A DNA stretch of 64,000 bases from NCBI GenBank assembly GCA_003243455.1, contig QFQS01000006.1:95079-159078 (forward strand), given 5' to 3'. The position numbers and the translations under genes are program-made. The DNA is from Cereibacter sphaeroides (GTDB lineage Bacteria > Pseudomonadota > Alphaproteobacteria > Rhodobacterales > Rhodobacteraceae). Below, one piece after another: positions 41,892 to 50,371 of the stretch (its first letter is position 1; each line of letters starts with the position of its first letter). The notes beneath the pieces are model-generated. The model was not told where the DNA came from and ran no database searches. It was given only the letters and a program-made list of their open reading frames with translations.

Positions 41892-43186
41892 TCTGCTGCC
41901 ACGGCGCCGGGGTTATTGGGGTGCGTGGTCCAGTTGGCGTATTTCTCGACCGTCCTGCCGGTGCGGGGATCGATGGCGCCAATGGGCATTTCAACCATGG
42001 TGATGCAATCCTCGACCGGGCAGACGTTGACGCACAGGTTGCAGGCCACGCATTCCTCATCCTTCACCTGGAAGACGCGGCCCGGTTTCATCGCGATGGC
42101 CTGATGCGAGGTATCCTCGCAAGCGGCATAGCAACGGCCGCATTTGATACAGACCTCCTCATTGATATGCGCCTTGGTCACGTAGTTGAGGTTCAGATAC
42201 TGCCAATCGGTAACGTTCGGCACCGCGCGCCCGACCAAAGCGGAAAGAGGCATCTGCTTTTCGTCGAGATACTGCGAGAGGCCCGAGATCATTTCCTGCA
42301 CGACGCGGAAGCCATAGGTCATAGCAGCGGTGCAGACCTGCACGTTGCCCGCGCCGAGCGCCATGAATTCGGCGGCGTCGCGCCAGGTGGTGATGCCGCC
42401 GATACCCGATATAGGCAGGCCGCGCGTGGCGGGCGAACGGGCAATCTCGGCCACCATGTTCAGTGCGATGGGCTTGATCGCCGGGCCGCAAAGGCCGCCA
42501 TGGGCACCCTTGCCGTCGATGACTGGCTCGGGGCTGAAAATGTCCAGATCGACGCTGGTGATGGAGTTGACGGTATTGACCAGGCTGACCGCATCGGCCC
42601 CGCCGCGCTTTGCGGCCTCGGCAGGTTTGCGGATGTCGGTGACGTTCGGGGTCAGCTTGACGATGCAGGGCAGGCGGCTGTTCGCCTTGACCCAGCGGGT
42701 GACCATTTCGATGTATTCGGGCACCTGGCCCACGGCAGAGCCCATGCCGCGCTCGCTCATCCCATGGGGGCAGCCGAAGTTCAGTTCTACCCCGTCGCAG
42801 CCGGTTTCCTCGACCGGTTTCAGGATGGCGCGCCAGCTTTCCTCATCGCAGGGAACCATGAGGCTGACGACAAGGGCGCGGTCGGGGTAGTCGCGCTTTA
42901 CCTGCTTGATCTCGCGCAGGTTTATCTCCAGCGGGCGATCGGTGATGAGTTCGAGGTTGTTCAGGCCCAAGAGGCGGCGGTCGGCACCCCAGATCGCGCC
43001 ATAGCGCGGGCCGTTCACGTTGACGATCGGCGGGCCTTCGGAGCCGAGGGTTTTCCAGACGACGCCACCCCAGCCCGCCTCGAAGGCACGGCGGACGTTG
43101 TATTCCTTGTCCGTCGGGGGAGCAGAGGCCAACCAGAACGGATTGGGAGATTTGATACCCACGAATTCAGAGCGCAGGTCAGCCAT
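41888..43186 (-). CDS. preA: NAD-dependent dihydropyrimidine dehydrogenase subunit PreA
   Basis: The ATG at 43186 has an AAGGAGAT ribosome binding site; the product has 432 residues. The DHOD-like FMN barrel contains ELNFGCPHGMSERGMGSAVG and GIGGITTWRDAAEF. The C-terminus holds two 4Fe-4S motifs, CIKCGRCYAAC (about 340) and CVACNLCVNVCPVEDC (about 375). With PreT it reduces uracil or thymine to the dihydro form, step one of the reductive pathway. It overlaps the SDR gene by 4 bases. The PreT gene lies upstream, separated by the DedA gene. Confidence 0.93.
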   Translation of the reverse strand: MADLRSEFVGIKSPNPFWLASAPPTDKEYNVRRAFEAGWGGVVWKTLGSEGPPIVNVNGPRYGAIWGADRRLLGLNNLELITDRPLEINLREIKQVKRDYPDRALVVSLMVPCDEESWRAILKPVEETGCDGVELNFGCPHGMSERGMGSAVGQVPEYIEMVTRWVKANSRLPCIVKLTPNVTDIRKPAEAAKRGGADAVSLVNTVNSITSVDLDIFSPEPVIDGKGAHGGLCGPAIKPIALNMVAEIARSPATRGLPISGIGGITTWRDAAEFMALGAGNVQVCTAAMTYGFRVVQEMISGLSQYLDEKQMPLSALVGRAVPNVTDWQYLNLNYVTKAHINEEVCIKCGRCYAACEDTSHQAIAMKPGRVFQVKDEECVACNLCVNVCPVEDCITMVEMPIGAIDPRTGRTVEKYANWTTHPNNPGAVAAE

Positions 43187-43240
43187 GACGGATCTCCTTG
43201 GCATGAACGACAGGGAATTTGGGTGTTGGGGCCGCGGCGG

Positions 43241-43771
43241 TCAGCCGCCGGTAAACAGGCGCCAGATATAGCCGACGATCTCTCCGCCGACCTCGCCAAA
43301 CTTCGGCACCACGTAGGCCCAGGCGATGGAACCGGTCACGTTGAACAGGCTGAACCACCAGAAGTTCATCCGCGACATGCCGCACATCAGGAATACGACA
43401 GGACGCAGGCCGCCGAAGAAGTGGCCGATGATGATGGCCAGCGGCCCCCATTTGGCGAAGACCTGACGGGCCTGGGCCACGAGTTCGGGGTATTTGCGCA
43501 GCGGCCAGACCGACAGCATCCAGTCGCCGTAGCGAAGCCCAAGCCACCAGGAAAAGGTCGAGCCGATGATCGCGCCGATCGCCGCGCCGGTGAAGATCGG
43601 CATGAAGTCGAGGCCGCCGGTCGCAATCAGCGCGCCGATCCCCACCAGGATGGCCGTCGAGGGGATTACGAGGGACAGGAAGGCGGTATTCTCGGCCACC
43701 GAGAAAACCAGCGCGATCCAGAAGGCCCATTCGCGATGTTCGCCGAGGAATTCGATAAGTCGGTCGATCAC
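43241..43771 (-). CDS. DedA family membrane protein
   Basis: The product has 176 residues with the SNARE-assoc/VTT domain: FLSLVIPSTAILVGIGAL, GAAIGAIIGSTFSWWLGLRYG and GHFFGGLRPVVFLMCGMSRM, including the family's conserved Arg in the GGLRP turn. DedA proteins act in polyprenyl-phosphate or phospholipid flipping and envelope homeostasis. It lies between preT and preA on the same strand, likely as a passenger. Confidence 0.88.
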   Translation of the reverse strand: MIDRLIEFLGEHREWAFWIALVFSVAENTAFLSLVIPSTAILVGIGALIATGGLDFMPIFTGAAIGAIIGSTFSWWLGLRYGDWMLSVWPLRKYPELVAQARQVFAKWGPLAIIIGHFFGGLRPVVFLMCGMSRMNFWWFSLFNVTGSIAWAYVVPKFGEVGGEIVGYIWRLFTGG

Positions 43772-43846
43772 CGGAAATGCCCTTTGCCCAAGTCTTGCGG
43801 CCCATGTGGCCTAGCCGCGATTGTTGGCAGAGGCAAGCTGACAGGT

Positions 43847-45187
43847 TCATCGCGGATTCATTAAACTGCTGTGAATGTCCTCGGCAGCATCCCGCCCTTC
43901 GGCCACAGCCGTGACGGTCAGATCGTCGCCGCCCGATGCGCAGTCGCCTCCCGCCCAGACGCCGGGCAAAGACGTGCGCCCTGCCCCGGTGATGGCGATC
44001 TTTCCGCCGTCCAGCGCCAGACCGGCGGGCAGTTCGGCCAGCTTTTGTCCGATGGCCTTGAACACCTGATCGGCTTTCAGCACGAAGGTTTCCGAGGACA
44101 GCGTAAGCCCGCCGGGATTCTCCTGCGTATAGGCGAACTCGACTGCATCGACCGCGCCGTTGCCGTTCAGACGCACAGGCGCAGCGCCGGTGATGATGCG
44201 AACACCCTTGGCGGTGGCGTGTTCACGCTCTTCTTCCGAGGCGCTCATCTGGTCGGGGCCTCGGCGATAGACCATGGTGACGCTTTCGGCGCCCAGCAGC
44301 TTCGACTGCACGGCGGCGTCGACGGCGGTCATGCCGCCGCCGATGACGACCACGTCACGGCCTATGGGCAGGACGGATTTGTCGCTGGCCTGGCGCAGTT
44401 CGGCGATGAAATCGACCGCGCTGCGGACGCCGCGGCGATCTTCGCCCTCGGCTCTGAGGGCGTTCACGCCGGACAGGCCGATGGCGAGGAAGACGGCGTC
44501 GTAGCCGTCGCGCAAGGTGGCGAGGGTGAAGTCGCGCCCCAGCGCCTTGCCGTTTTCGATGGCGATGCCGCCGATCTTCAGCAGCCAGTCGATTTCGGCC
44601 TGGGCGAAGTCGTTCGGGGCCTTGTAGGCGGCGATGCCGTATTCGTTGAGGCCGCCGGGTTTGGGGCGCGCGTCGAAGATCGTGACGTCATGGCCGTGCA
44701 GCGCCAGACGATGTGCTGCGGACAGGCCCGCAGGACCAGCGCCGACGACCGCCACGCGGTGACCGCTGGGGGCGTCGCGGGGGAAGGGATGGACGCCCTC
44801 GGACATCAGCGTGTCGGTGGCGTAGCGCTGCAGGCGGCCGATCTCGACCGGCTTGCCCTCTGCCGCCTCGCGCACGCAGGCCTCTTCGCAAAGCTGTTCG
44901 GTGGGGCAGACGCGAGCGCACATGCCACCCAGGATGTTCTGGTTCCAGATCGTCTTGGCAGCGGCCTCGGGCGTGCCGGTGGCGATTTGGCGAATGAACA
45001 GGGGGATGTCGATAGAGGTGGGACAGGCCGTGACGCAAGGCGCGTCATGGCAGAAGTAGCAGCGATCCGACGCCACGAGTGCCTCGTGCGGGTCGAAGGG
45101 CGGCTCCTTGTCGCCGAAGTTGCTGATGTAGATGTCGGCTGGCAGGCGGCCCGGAACGATGCCGGGCGTCAGCGGGCTGTTGGACAA
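43847..45187 (-). CDS. preT: NAD(P)-dependent dihydropyrimidine dehydrogenase subunit PreT
   Basis: The product has 446 residues. It has the GltB-small-subunit-like architecture: an N-terminal Fe-S region with CYFCHDAPCVTACPTSIDIP and CARVCPTEQLCEEAC, FAD binding at VAVVGAGPAGLSAAHRLAL (about 147) and an NAD(P) site at DVVVIGGGMTAVDAAVQ (about 283). It feeds electrons from NAD(P)H to PreA. A degenerate RutR-like palindrome lies 53 bases upstream of the start. The AT-rich islet begins directly upstream. Confidence 0.92.
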   Translation of the reverse strand: MSNSPLTPGIVPGRLPADIYISNFGDKEPPFDPHEALVASDRCYFCHDAPCVTACPTSIDIPLFIRQIATGTPEAAAKTIWNQNILGGMCARVCPTEQLCEEACVREAAEGKPVEIGRLQRYATDTLMSEGVHPFPRDAPSGHRVAVVGAGPAGLSAAHRLALHGHDVTIFDARPKPGGLNEYGIAAYKAPNDFAQAEIDWLLKIGGIAIENGKALGRDFTLATLRDGYDAVFLAIGLSGVNALRAEGEDRRGVRSAVDFIAELRQASDKSVLPIGRDVVVIGGGMTAVDAAVQSKLLGAESVTMVYRRGPDQMSASEEEREHATAKGVRIITGAAPVRLNGNGAVDAVEFAYTQENPGGLTLSSETFVLKADQVFKAIGQKLAELPAGLALDGGKIAITGAGRTSLPGVWAGGDCASGGDDLTVTAVAEGRDAAEDIHSSLMNPR

Positions 45188-45239
45188 GTGCGAGACTCCT
45201 CCATTTGGCTATTGGAAAACGGTGCCACAGTGTGAATTT

Positions 45240-45255
45240 TTTATCAAATGGTAAA
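45240..45255. promoter_or_regulatory. Degenerate RutR-like palindrome upstream of preT
   Basis: On the minus strand TTTACCATTTGATAAA matches 11 of 14 informative positions of TTGACCAnnTGGTCAA. It lies in the preT promoter region. AT-rich local sequence makes chance similarity more likely than for the two strong sites. Confidence 0.3.
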
Positions 45256-45403
45256 ATTCAGCCGAGTGTGGAGAAACATCCTGCAACTACTGCGCGAACG
45301 CCCATGCGTCTTCACGGAACTCTACATAGTAGTCAGACGATGATCTTGACGAACAATCCGAAGCAACAGCTAATCAGGCTATCAACAGCTGAATGGATTG
45401 CGC

Positions 45404-46318
45404 GTGGCTGTCATTAATCTGTACTCCAAACGAAAAGCCTCTTCGGAACGAGCGCAGAGTGATGTCTATTCCTATGACAGCATTCCGGCTACGACGCGTT
45501 CTCAACTGAAGCAGATGTATGGTGAAGCGTATGAGAACCACATGCGCGGCCGAAGTTCATCCTGGAGCCTTCGGTTTACATCTGGTGAATTTGAAGAGAT
45601 TGTCAAAATTCTGCGCAGAGAATATGGACAGGATAGATTATCGCAATTTTTGTTGTCTCCGATCGAAGAGCTGCAGGCTTTCCTAGGCACGTGTACGACC
45701 GATCAATTTCTCGATTGTGTGGAAATCTATTGCTTACACGTGTCAACCGATGAAGATTTAACAGACGAAAGGAAGGAGGAATATATTAGGGAAATTAATC
45801 ATAGGTTTAGGGAAGTTGGATTGGGATACGAGTTTCTTGGCCAACATGTGGTTCGCATCGACGCTCAGGCACTTCATGCCGAGGTTCTGAAGCCTACAAT
45901 GGCCCTACTTTCCGCCGAAAACAATTTTGCGGGCGCAGAGCAAGAAATGCAGACAGCCTTTGAGAACTACCGCGCGAGCGACAACAAAGGGGCAGTTGCA
46001 GAAGCGCTAAAAGCGTTCGAGAGCGTAATGAAGTCTATCTGCGCTAAAAGAAATTGGGCGCATAGTCCGAATGACACTGCATCCAAACTGCTCGGGGTAT
46101 GCTTCGTAAATAATTTAATTCCTACATATCTCCAAAGCCACTTCACGGGGCTTCGCACGGTCCTAGAGTCTGGAGTACCGACCGTCAGAAACAAGACTTC
46201 CGGGCACGGTCAAGGCAGCACAATCCAGCCATTGGAGGACCATTTTGTCAGCTATGTTCTGTACACCGCTCTGGCAAACATCAAGCTGCTGATTGACTGC
46301 GACAAGGCGCTACCGTGA
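45404..46318 (+). CDS. STM4504/CBY_0614-like protein with abortive-infection-type C-terminal domain
   Basis: About 304 residues from the GTG at 45404; a TTG at 45398 is also open. The N-terminus VINLYSKRK matches, from memory, the STM4504/CBY_0614 family. The C-terminal part has the Abi_C-like pattern: AVAEALKAFESVMKSIC and the later RNKTSGHGQG, a HEPN-related Abi motif. The gene and flanks are clearly AT-richer than the surroundings, and its codon use is unlike its neighbours. It sits alone between preT and accB. A role in phage defence is plausible by domain, not shown. Confidence 0.72.
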   Translation: MAVINLYSKRKASSERAQSDVYSYDSIPATTRSQLKQMYGEAYENHMRGRSSSWSLRFTSGEFEEIVKILRREYGQDRLSQFLLSPIEELQAFLGTCTTDQFLDCVEIYCLHVSTDEDLTDERKEEYIREINHRFREVGLGYEFLGQHVVRIDAQALHAEVLKPTMALLSAENNFAGAEQEMQTAFENYRASDNKGAVAEALKAFESVMKSICAKRNWAHSPNDTASKLLGVCFVNNLIPTYLQSHFTGLRTVLESGVPTVRNKTSGHGQGSTIQPLEDHFVSYVLYTALANIKLLIDCDKALP

Positions 46319-46569
46319 TGTTGGTTGTCGCTAACTCGAGAGGATACAGCCCAAACTCCCGCAGATAGCAGACTACGAAGTACTAGATCGCCCGCGGCAG
46401 CCGCCCTCCAAGTCCGCACTAACTGGAATTTGAGCGCCGATGCCGCTTTGTCAGGTGCAACTGGCGCTTTTCACCCCCCATTGGGTCGCGTATAAGCGGG
46501 CAGGATACAGCCCCGAGATGCCTGCAAGGGCTGTGAAAAAGCTAAAAAAGAACCCCCGAAGAGGACGGC
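46319..46569. other. Intergenic region between the Abi-like gene and accB
   Basis: No gene was recognised in these 251 bases. The first 90 bases stay AT-richer and mark the end of the islet. A 12-base direct repeat, AGGATACAGCCC, occurs at 46341-46352 and 46502-46513. The accB ribosome binding site GAAGAGGA precedes 46570. Confidence 0.45.
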
Positions 46570-47064
46570 ATGAGCAAACATTCCACCGAAGCGGACGTCG
46601 CCTTTATCCAGGCGCTTGCAGAGCTTCTGAACAAGAACGACCTGACCGAGCTGTCGGTGAAACGTGAATACGGAGAGGCGGACAGTCTGGACGTTCGCGT
46701 GGTGAAACAGGCCAATATCGTGACCCAGGCGGTCGCGGCGCCGGTTTATGCAGCACCCGTCGCGGCGGCGATGGCACCCGCCCCGGTCGTGGCTGCGGCT
46801 TCGGCGGGAAGCGACGATCCGGCACAGCATCCGGGTGCCGTGACCTCTCCCATGGTCGGTACGGTCTATCTGGCGGCAGAGCCGGGTGCGACGCCCTTCG
46901 TGGCAGTCGGTGCGACGGTGACCGAAGGCCAGACGGTGCTGATCATCGAAGCAATGAAAACGATGAACCACATCCCCGCCCCCCGCGCTGGCGTGGTGAA
47001 GCGGATCGTGGTCGAGGATGGCAGCGCCGTGGAATATGGCGCGCCGCTGATGATCATCGAGTAA
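46570..47064 (+). CDS. accB: Biotin carboxyl carrier protein of acetyl-CoA carboxylase
   Basis: The product has 164 residues. The N-terminal helix region (about 1-50) is followed by an Ala/Pro/Val-rich linker and the biotinyl domain, with the biotin lysine in EAMKTMN (about residue 130). It carries CO2 between biotin carboxylase and the carboxyltransferase in fatty-acid synthesis. It is followed by accC after 21 bases. Confidence 0.95.
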   Translation: MSKHSTEADVAFIQALAELLNKNDLTELSVKREYGEADSLDVRVVKQANIVTQAVAAPVYAAPVAAAMAPAPVVAAASAGSDDPAQHPGAVTSPMVGTVYLAAEPGATPFVAVGATVTEGQTVLIIEAMKTMNHIPAPRAGVVKRIVVEDGSAVEYGAPLMIIE

Positions 47065-47085
47065 GGCCCGGCAGAGGGAAAACCC

Positions 47086-48432
47086 ATGTTCGACAAGATC
47101 CTGATCGCCAACCGGGGCGAGATCGCGCTTCGGGTCATCCGCGCCTGCCGGGAAATGGGGATTACTTCGGTCGCGGTGCATTCGACCGCCGACGCGGACG
47201 CCATGCATGTGCGCATGGCGGATGAAAGCGTCTGCATCGGGCCTGCGCCTTCGTCCGAGAGCTATCTGAACAAGGCTGCCATCATCTCGGCCTGCGAGAT
47301 CACGGGCGCGCAGGCCGTTCACCCCGGCTATGGCTTCCTGTCCGAAAACGCGGCCTTTGCGCAAGCGCTGGAAGACCACGACATCACCTTCATCGGCCCT
47401 TCGGCGGAGCATATCCGCATCATGGGCGACAAGATCACCGCCAAGGAGACCGCCAAGGCGCTTGGCATTCCGGTGGTTCCGGGGTCGGACGGCGGGGTGC
47501 CGGATTACGAGTCCGCGATCGGCGTCGCCACCGCCATCGGATTTCCGGTGATCATCAAGGCAACCGCCGGCGGCGGCGGGCGCGGGATGAAGGTTGCAAC
47601 CAACCCGGCCGATCTGGAAATTGCCTTCCGCACCGCGCGGTCCGAGGCGAAGGCCGCCTTCGGCAATGACGAAGTCTATATCGAGAAATACCTGCAAAAA
47701 CCGCGCCATATCGAGATCCAGGTCTTTGGCGACGGCAAGGGTAATGCGGTGCATCTGGGCGAGCGCGACTGCTCGCTGCAGCGCCGCCACCAGAAGGTTT
47801 TCGAAGAGGCGCCCGGCCCTGTCATCACGCCCGAGATGCGGGCGCGGATCGGCAAGACCTGCGCCGATGCCGTGGCGCGGATTAATTATATCGGCGCGGG
47901 CACCATCGAGTTCCTGTACGAGGATGGCGAGTTCTATTTCATCGAGATGAACACCCGGCTTCAGGTCGAACATCCTGTGACCGAGGCCATCTTCGGCGTC
48001 GATCTGGTGCGCGAGCAGATCCGCGTGGCATCGGGTCTGCCCATGTCCTTTGGCCAGCAAGACCTTGAGATCAACGGCCATGCCATCGAGGTTCGGATCA
48101 ACGCCGAGCGGCTGCCGAATTTCGCCCCCTGCCCCGGCAAAGTGAAGGTTTTCCATGCGCCCGGAGGTCTGGGTGTGCGGATGGATTCGGCGCTGTACGG
48201 CGGCTATTCGATCCCGCCCTATTACGACAGCCTGATCGGCAAGCTGATCGTCCACGGTCGCGACCGGCCCGAGGCACTGGCGCGTCTGCGCCGGGCCCTG
48301 GGAGAGTTGGTGGTGGATGGCATCGATACGACGGTGCCGCTGTTCCACGCGCTGCTGGCCGAGCCGGATATCCAGAACGGCGACTACAACATCCACTGGC
48401 TGGAAAAATGGCTGGCCCGGCAGTTCGGCTAG
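47086..48432 (+). CDS. accC: Biotin carboxylase subunit of acetyl-CoA carboxylase
   Basis: The product has 448 residues, the usual length. It shows the ATP-grasp features: KATAGGGGRGMK (about 159), ERDCSLQRRHQKVFEEAP (about 227) and the active-site FIEMNTRLQVEHPVTE (about 285). It carboxylates the biotin on AccB using bicarbonate and ATP. It forms an operon with accB. Confidence 0.96.
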   Translation: MFDKILIANRGEIALRVIRACREMGITSVAVHSTADADAMHVRMADESVCIGPAPSSESYLNKAAIISACEITGAQAVHPGYGFLSENAAFAQALEDHDITFIGPSAEHIRIMGDKITAKETAKALGIPVVPGSDGGVPDYESAIGVATAIGFPVIIKATAGGGGRGMKVATNPADLEIAFRTARSEAKAAFGNDEVYIEKYLQKPRHIEIQVFGDGKGNAVHLGERDCSLQRRHQKVFEEAPGPVITPEMRARIGKTCADAVARINYIGAGTIEFLYEDGEFYFIEMNTRLQVEHPVTEAIFGVDLVREQIRVASGLPMSFGQQDLEINGHAIEVRINAERLPNFAPCPGKVKVFHAPGGLGVRMDSALYGGYSIPPYYDSLIGKLIVHGRDRPEALARLRRALGELVVDGIDTTVPLFHALLAEPDIQNGDYNIHWLEKWLARQFG

Positions 48433-48440
48433 GCTGGACC

Positions 48441-48462
48441 GGGAAGGGTTGGCGCCCTTCCC
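48441..48462 (+). terminator. Hairpin between accC and aat
   Basis: An 8-bp perfect stem GGGAAGGG/CCCTTCCC with a 6-base loop lies 8 bases after the accC stop. There is no T run, so it may only partly terminate transcription and leave aat in the operon. Confidence 0.4.
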
Positions 48463-48471
48463 CCTGCTCGC

Positions 48472-49113
48472 ATGGCTGAGCTTCTGACACCGCAGATCAT
48501 GCTGCGCGCCTATGCGGCGGGCATCTTTCCCATGGCGGAATCGCGGGACGATCCGGCCCTGCACTGGATCGACCCGCGATACAGGGGTGTTTTCCCCTTG
48601 TCGGATTTCCATATTTCGCGGTCGTTAAACCGCCGAATTCTGGGCTGGACTTATACAATTCGAACAAACACCGCGTTTGAGGCGGTTGTTGCCGCCTGCG
48701 CCGCACGGGATGAGACCTGGATCAATGCGCCACTGCTGGCGCTGTATCGCGCGCTGCATGCGATGGGACATGCGCATTCGCTGGAGGTCTGGGAAGGCGA
48801 CGAACTGGTCGGCGGTGTGTTTGGCATCGCGCTTGGGGGTGGGTTCTTTGGCGAAAGCATGTTCTCTCGCCGAACGGATGCGTCGAAGGTGGCGCTGGCA
48901 TGGCTGGTGCATAGGCTACGCGCGGGCGGGTTCGAACTGTTCGACACGCAATTCCTGACGCCGCATCTGGCGTCCTTGGGTGCGGTGGAGATCAGCCGGA
49001 CGGTGTATCGGGAGCGATTGGCGCGGGCGCTGTCGCGGCAGGCCTCATTCGATCCGCCGGACTATCGCCCGACGCCTCAGTTAGTGTCGCAGCGCAGCAC
49101 CCAGACGTCATAG
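48472..49113 (+). CDS. aat: Leucyl/phenylalanyl-tRNA--protein transferase
   Basis: The product has 213 residues, the normal family size. Conserved motifs are LLRAYAAGIFPMAES-like (LRAYAAGIFPMAES), WIDPRYRGVFPL, HSLEVWEGDELVGGVFGIALGG and FGESMFSRRTDASK. It transfers Leu or Phe to N-terminal Arg/Lys of proteins, marking them for ClpAP degradation (N-end rule). Its last 37 bases overlap the end of the convergent DUF2155 gene. Confidence 0.95.
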   Translation: MAELLTPQIMLRAYAAGIFPMAESRDDPALHWIDPRYRGVFPLSDFHISRSLNRRILGWTYTIRTNTAFEAVVAACAARDETWINAPLLALYRALHAMGHAHSLEVWEGDELVGGVFGIALGGGFFGESMFSRRTDASKVALAWLVHRLRAGGFELFDTQFLTPHLASLGAVEISRTVYRERLARALSRQASFDPPDYRPTPQLVSQRSTQTS

Positions 49114-49430
49114 CGCGGGTGGTCCATGGCGCTGAGCGCGGGGCTGGAGGCGATCATCCAGCCGGAAAATACTGGCTTTGCATTCAGGCTGTCGATGATC
49201 GTCAGGTGGGCATAGGCGTTCGAGGCCGGATCGCCAGTTGGATAGCGGCAATCGTCCATCTGGATGGTCAGGCGGCCCTGCACAACGCTTTGCCCACGCG
49301 AAAGGTCAAGGTCGGCGGTCCGACCCGAAACCTTGTCCAGCCAGCGCACCACGCCGCCTTGCGCGTCGGACACGCCCTGCGCGGCCACCGGCTGGGCCAG
49401 AAGCAGGGCGGCAAGGGCCTCGCGGATCAT
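49077..49430 (-). CDS. DUF2155 domain protein, exported
   Basis: The product has 117 residues with a short signal peptide (LAALLLAQPVAAQ). The DUF2155 core is visible: VRWLDKVSGRTADLDL, FSGWMIASSPALSAMDHPRY and a terminal WVLRC; two cysteines (DDC and LRC) may form a disulfide in the periplasm. Function is unknown. It starts 4 bases inside the mlaD end (ATGA overlap) and so is co-translated with mlaD. The same neighbourhood is common in Rhodobacterales. Confidence 0.88.
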   Translation of the reverse strand: MIREALAALLLAQPVAAQGVSDAQGGVVRWLDKVSGRTADLDLSRGQSVVQGRLTIQMDDCRYPTGDPASNAYAHLTIIDSLNAKPVFSGWMIASSPALSAMDHPRYDVWVLRCDTN

Positions 49431-49894
49431 TGGCTGCTGGACGAGCTGTCGCTGCCCGACCCACCTACGAACTTCATCAGCAGGGAAATCAGGCTGACTG
49501 CCCCTTGCGTGTCCTCGATCTCACCGCCCGAGGGCAGGTTGTCCACGGAACCGCCCGGTTGCAGCTCAACGAAGTTGCCGCCGAGCAGCCCTTCGGAGGA
49601 GATCAGGATGGTGCTGTCGTCGGGGATTTCGACATCGTTGCGGACCGAGACCGTGACATCGGCGAAATAGGTCTGCGGGTTCAGCGCCAGCGCTGTCACG
49701 GTACCGACCTTCACCCCCGCCAGCCGTACATCAGTGCCGACCGAGACGCCATCGACCGAGCGGAAGCTTGCATGCAGCGGATAGCTGGAAGCCGAGCCGG
49801 TGTAACCGGTGCTTTGGCCGGCATAGAGCAGGAACCCCACCGCTACGGCCAGAACGGCGCCACCGGCCAGAACTTCTGATAGTTTCTCGGCCAT
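49427..49894 (-). CDS. mlaD: MlaD-type MCE protein (outer-membrane lipid asymmetry)
   Basis: About 155 residues from the ATG at 49894, whose bases overlap the stop of the NDUFA12 gene (TAATG); a start at 49909 adds five. One N-terminal helix (about 10-28) anchors the protein and a single MCE domain follows (YPLHASFRSVDGVSVGTDVRL then LAGVKVGTV). It ends in a serine-rich tail. MlaD belongs to the retrograde phospholipid transport machinery; the other mla genes are not in this window. Confidence 0.9.
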   Translation of the reverse strand: MAEKLSEVLAGGAVLAVAVGFLLYAGQSTGYTGSASSYPLHASFRSVDGVSVGTDVRLAGVKVGTVTALALNPQTYFADVTVSVRNDVEIPDDSTILISSEGLLGGNFVELQPGGSVDNLPSGGEIEDTQGAVSLISLLMKFVGGSGSDSSSSSQ

Positions 49895-50268
49895 TACTCG
49901 GGCTGCCATGCCTCATAATCGCGCCGCACTGCGGGCTGCGCATTGCGGATGGATCCGGGGGGAACGTAGGCCAGATCGGTGCCGGTCAGGTTCGGCAGGT
50001 GCGGCTTTTCCCAGGGGCGTTTCTTGAGCGGATCGACGGTCGGCGGCTGATCCCAGGTGAAGTGCAGCCAGCCGTGCCAGTCGGGGTCGATCCGGCTGGC
50101 CTCGATGTCACCGTTGTAGATCACCCAGCGGCGCTTGTCGTCGGCGGTGTGGTAATAGACGTTGCCCTGATCATCCTCACCCACCTTGATACCGCGGCGC
50201 GCGGTGAACAGCTGGGTGCCGAGCGTCTGGCTGTTCCACCATGTGACAAGCCGCAAGAGGAATTGCAT
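49894..50268 (-). CDS. NDUFA12-family complex I accessory subunit
   Basis: The ATG at 50268 is preceded by GGAGG; the product has 124 residues. The NDUFA12/B17.2 signature is clear: WWNSQTLGTQLFTARRGIKVG, RRWVIYNGDIEASRIDPDWHGWLH in pieces, and KRPWEKPHLPNLTGT. In alphaproteobacteria this mitochondrial-type subunit binds the matrix-side arm of NADH:ubiquinone oxidoreductase. It overlaps mlaD by one to three bases. Confidence 0.94.
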   Translation of the reverse strand: MQFLLRLVTWWNSQTLGTQLFTARRGIKVGEDDQGNVYYHTADDKRRWVIYNGDIEASRIDPDWHGWLHFTWDQPPTVDPLKKRPWEKPHLPNLTGTDLAYVPPGSIRNAQPAVRRDYEAWQPE

Positions 50269-50371
50269 CGGGGCCTCCGGTTGGTTTGTTCCTCTATGGC
50301 GGAAGGAGGGGGGAAGGTCTAGGGGCAAGGCAATTGAAGAGCAAAGGGCAGCTTGCTAAGGGCGAACTGTC

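Noticed and set aside
41888..43186. Apparent loss of the catalytic cysteine of dihydropyrimidine dehydrogenase in PreA (AVGQ instead of the human ACGQ)
   Set aside because: As recalled, E. coli PreA, an active enzyme, also has Val at this position, so it is probably the normal bacterial form and not a defect.
45205..45417. A 70-residue plus-strand frame upstream of the Abi-like gene
   Set aside because: It has no ribosome binding site or recognisable feature and overlaps the preT promoter and the start of the Abi-like gene.
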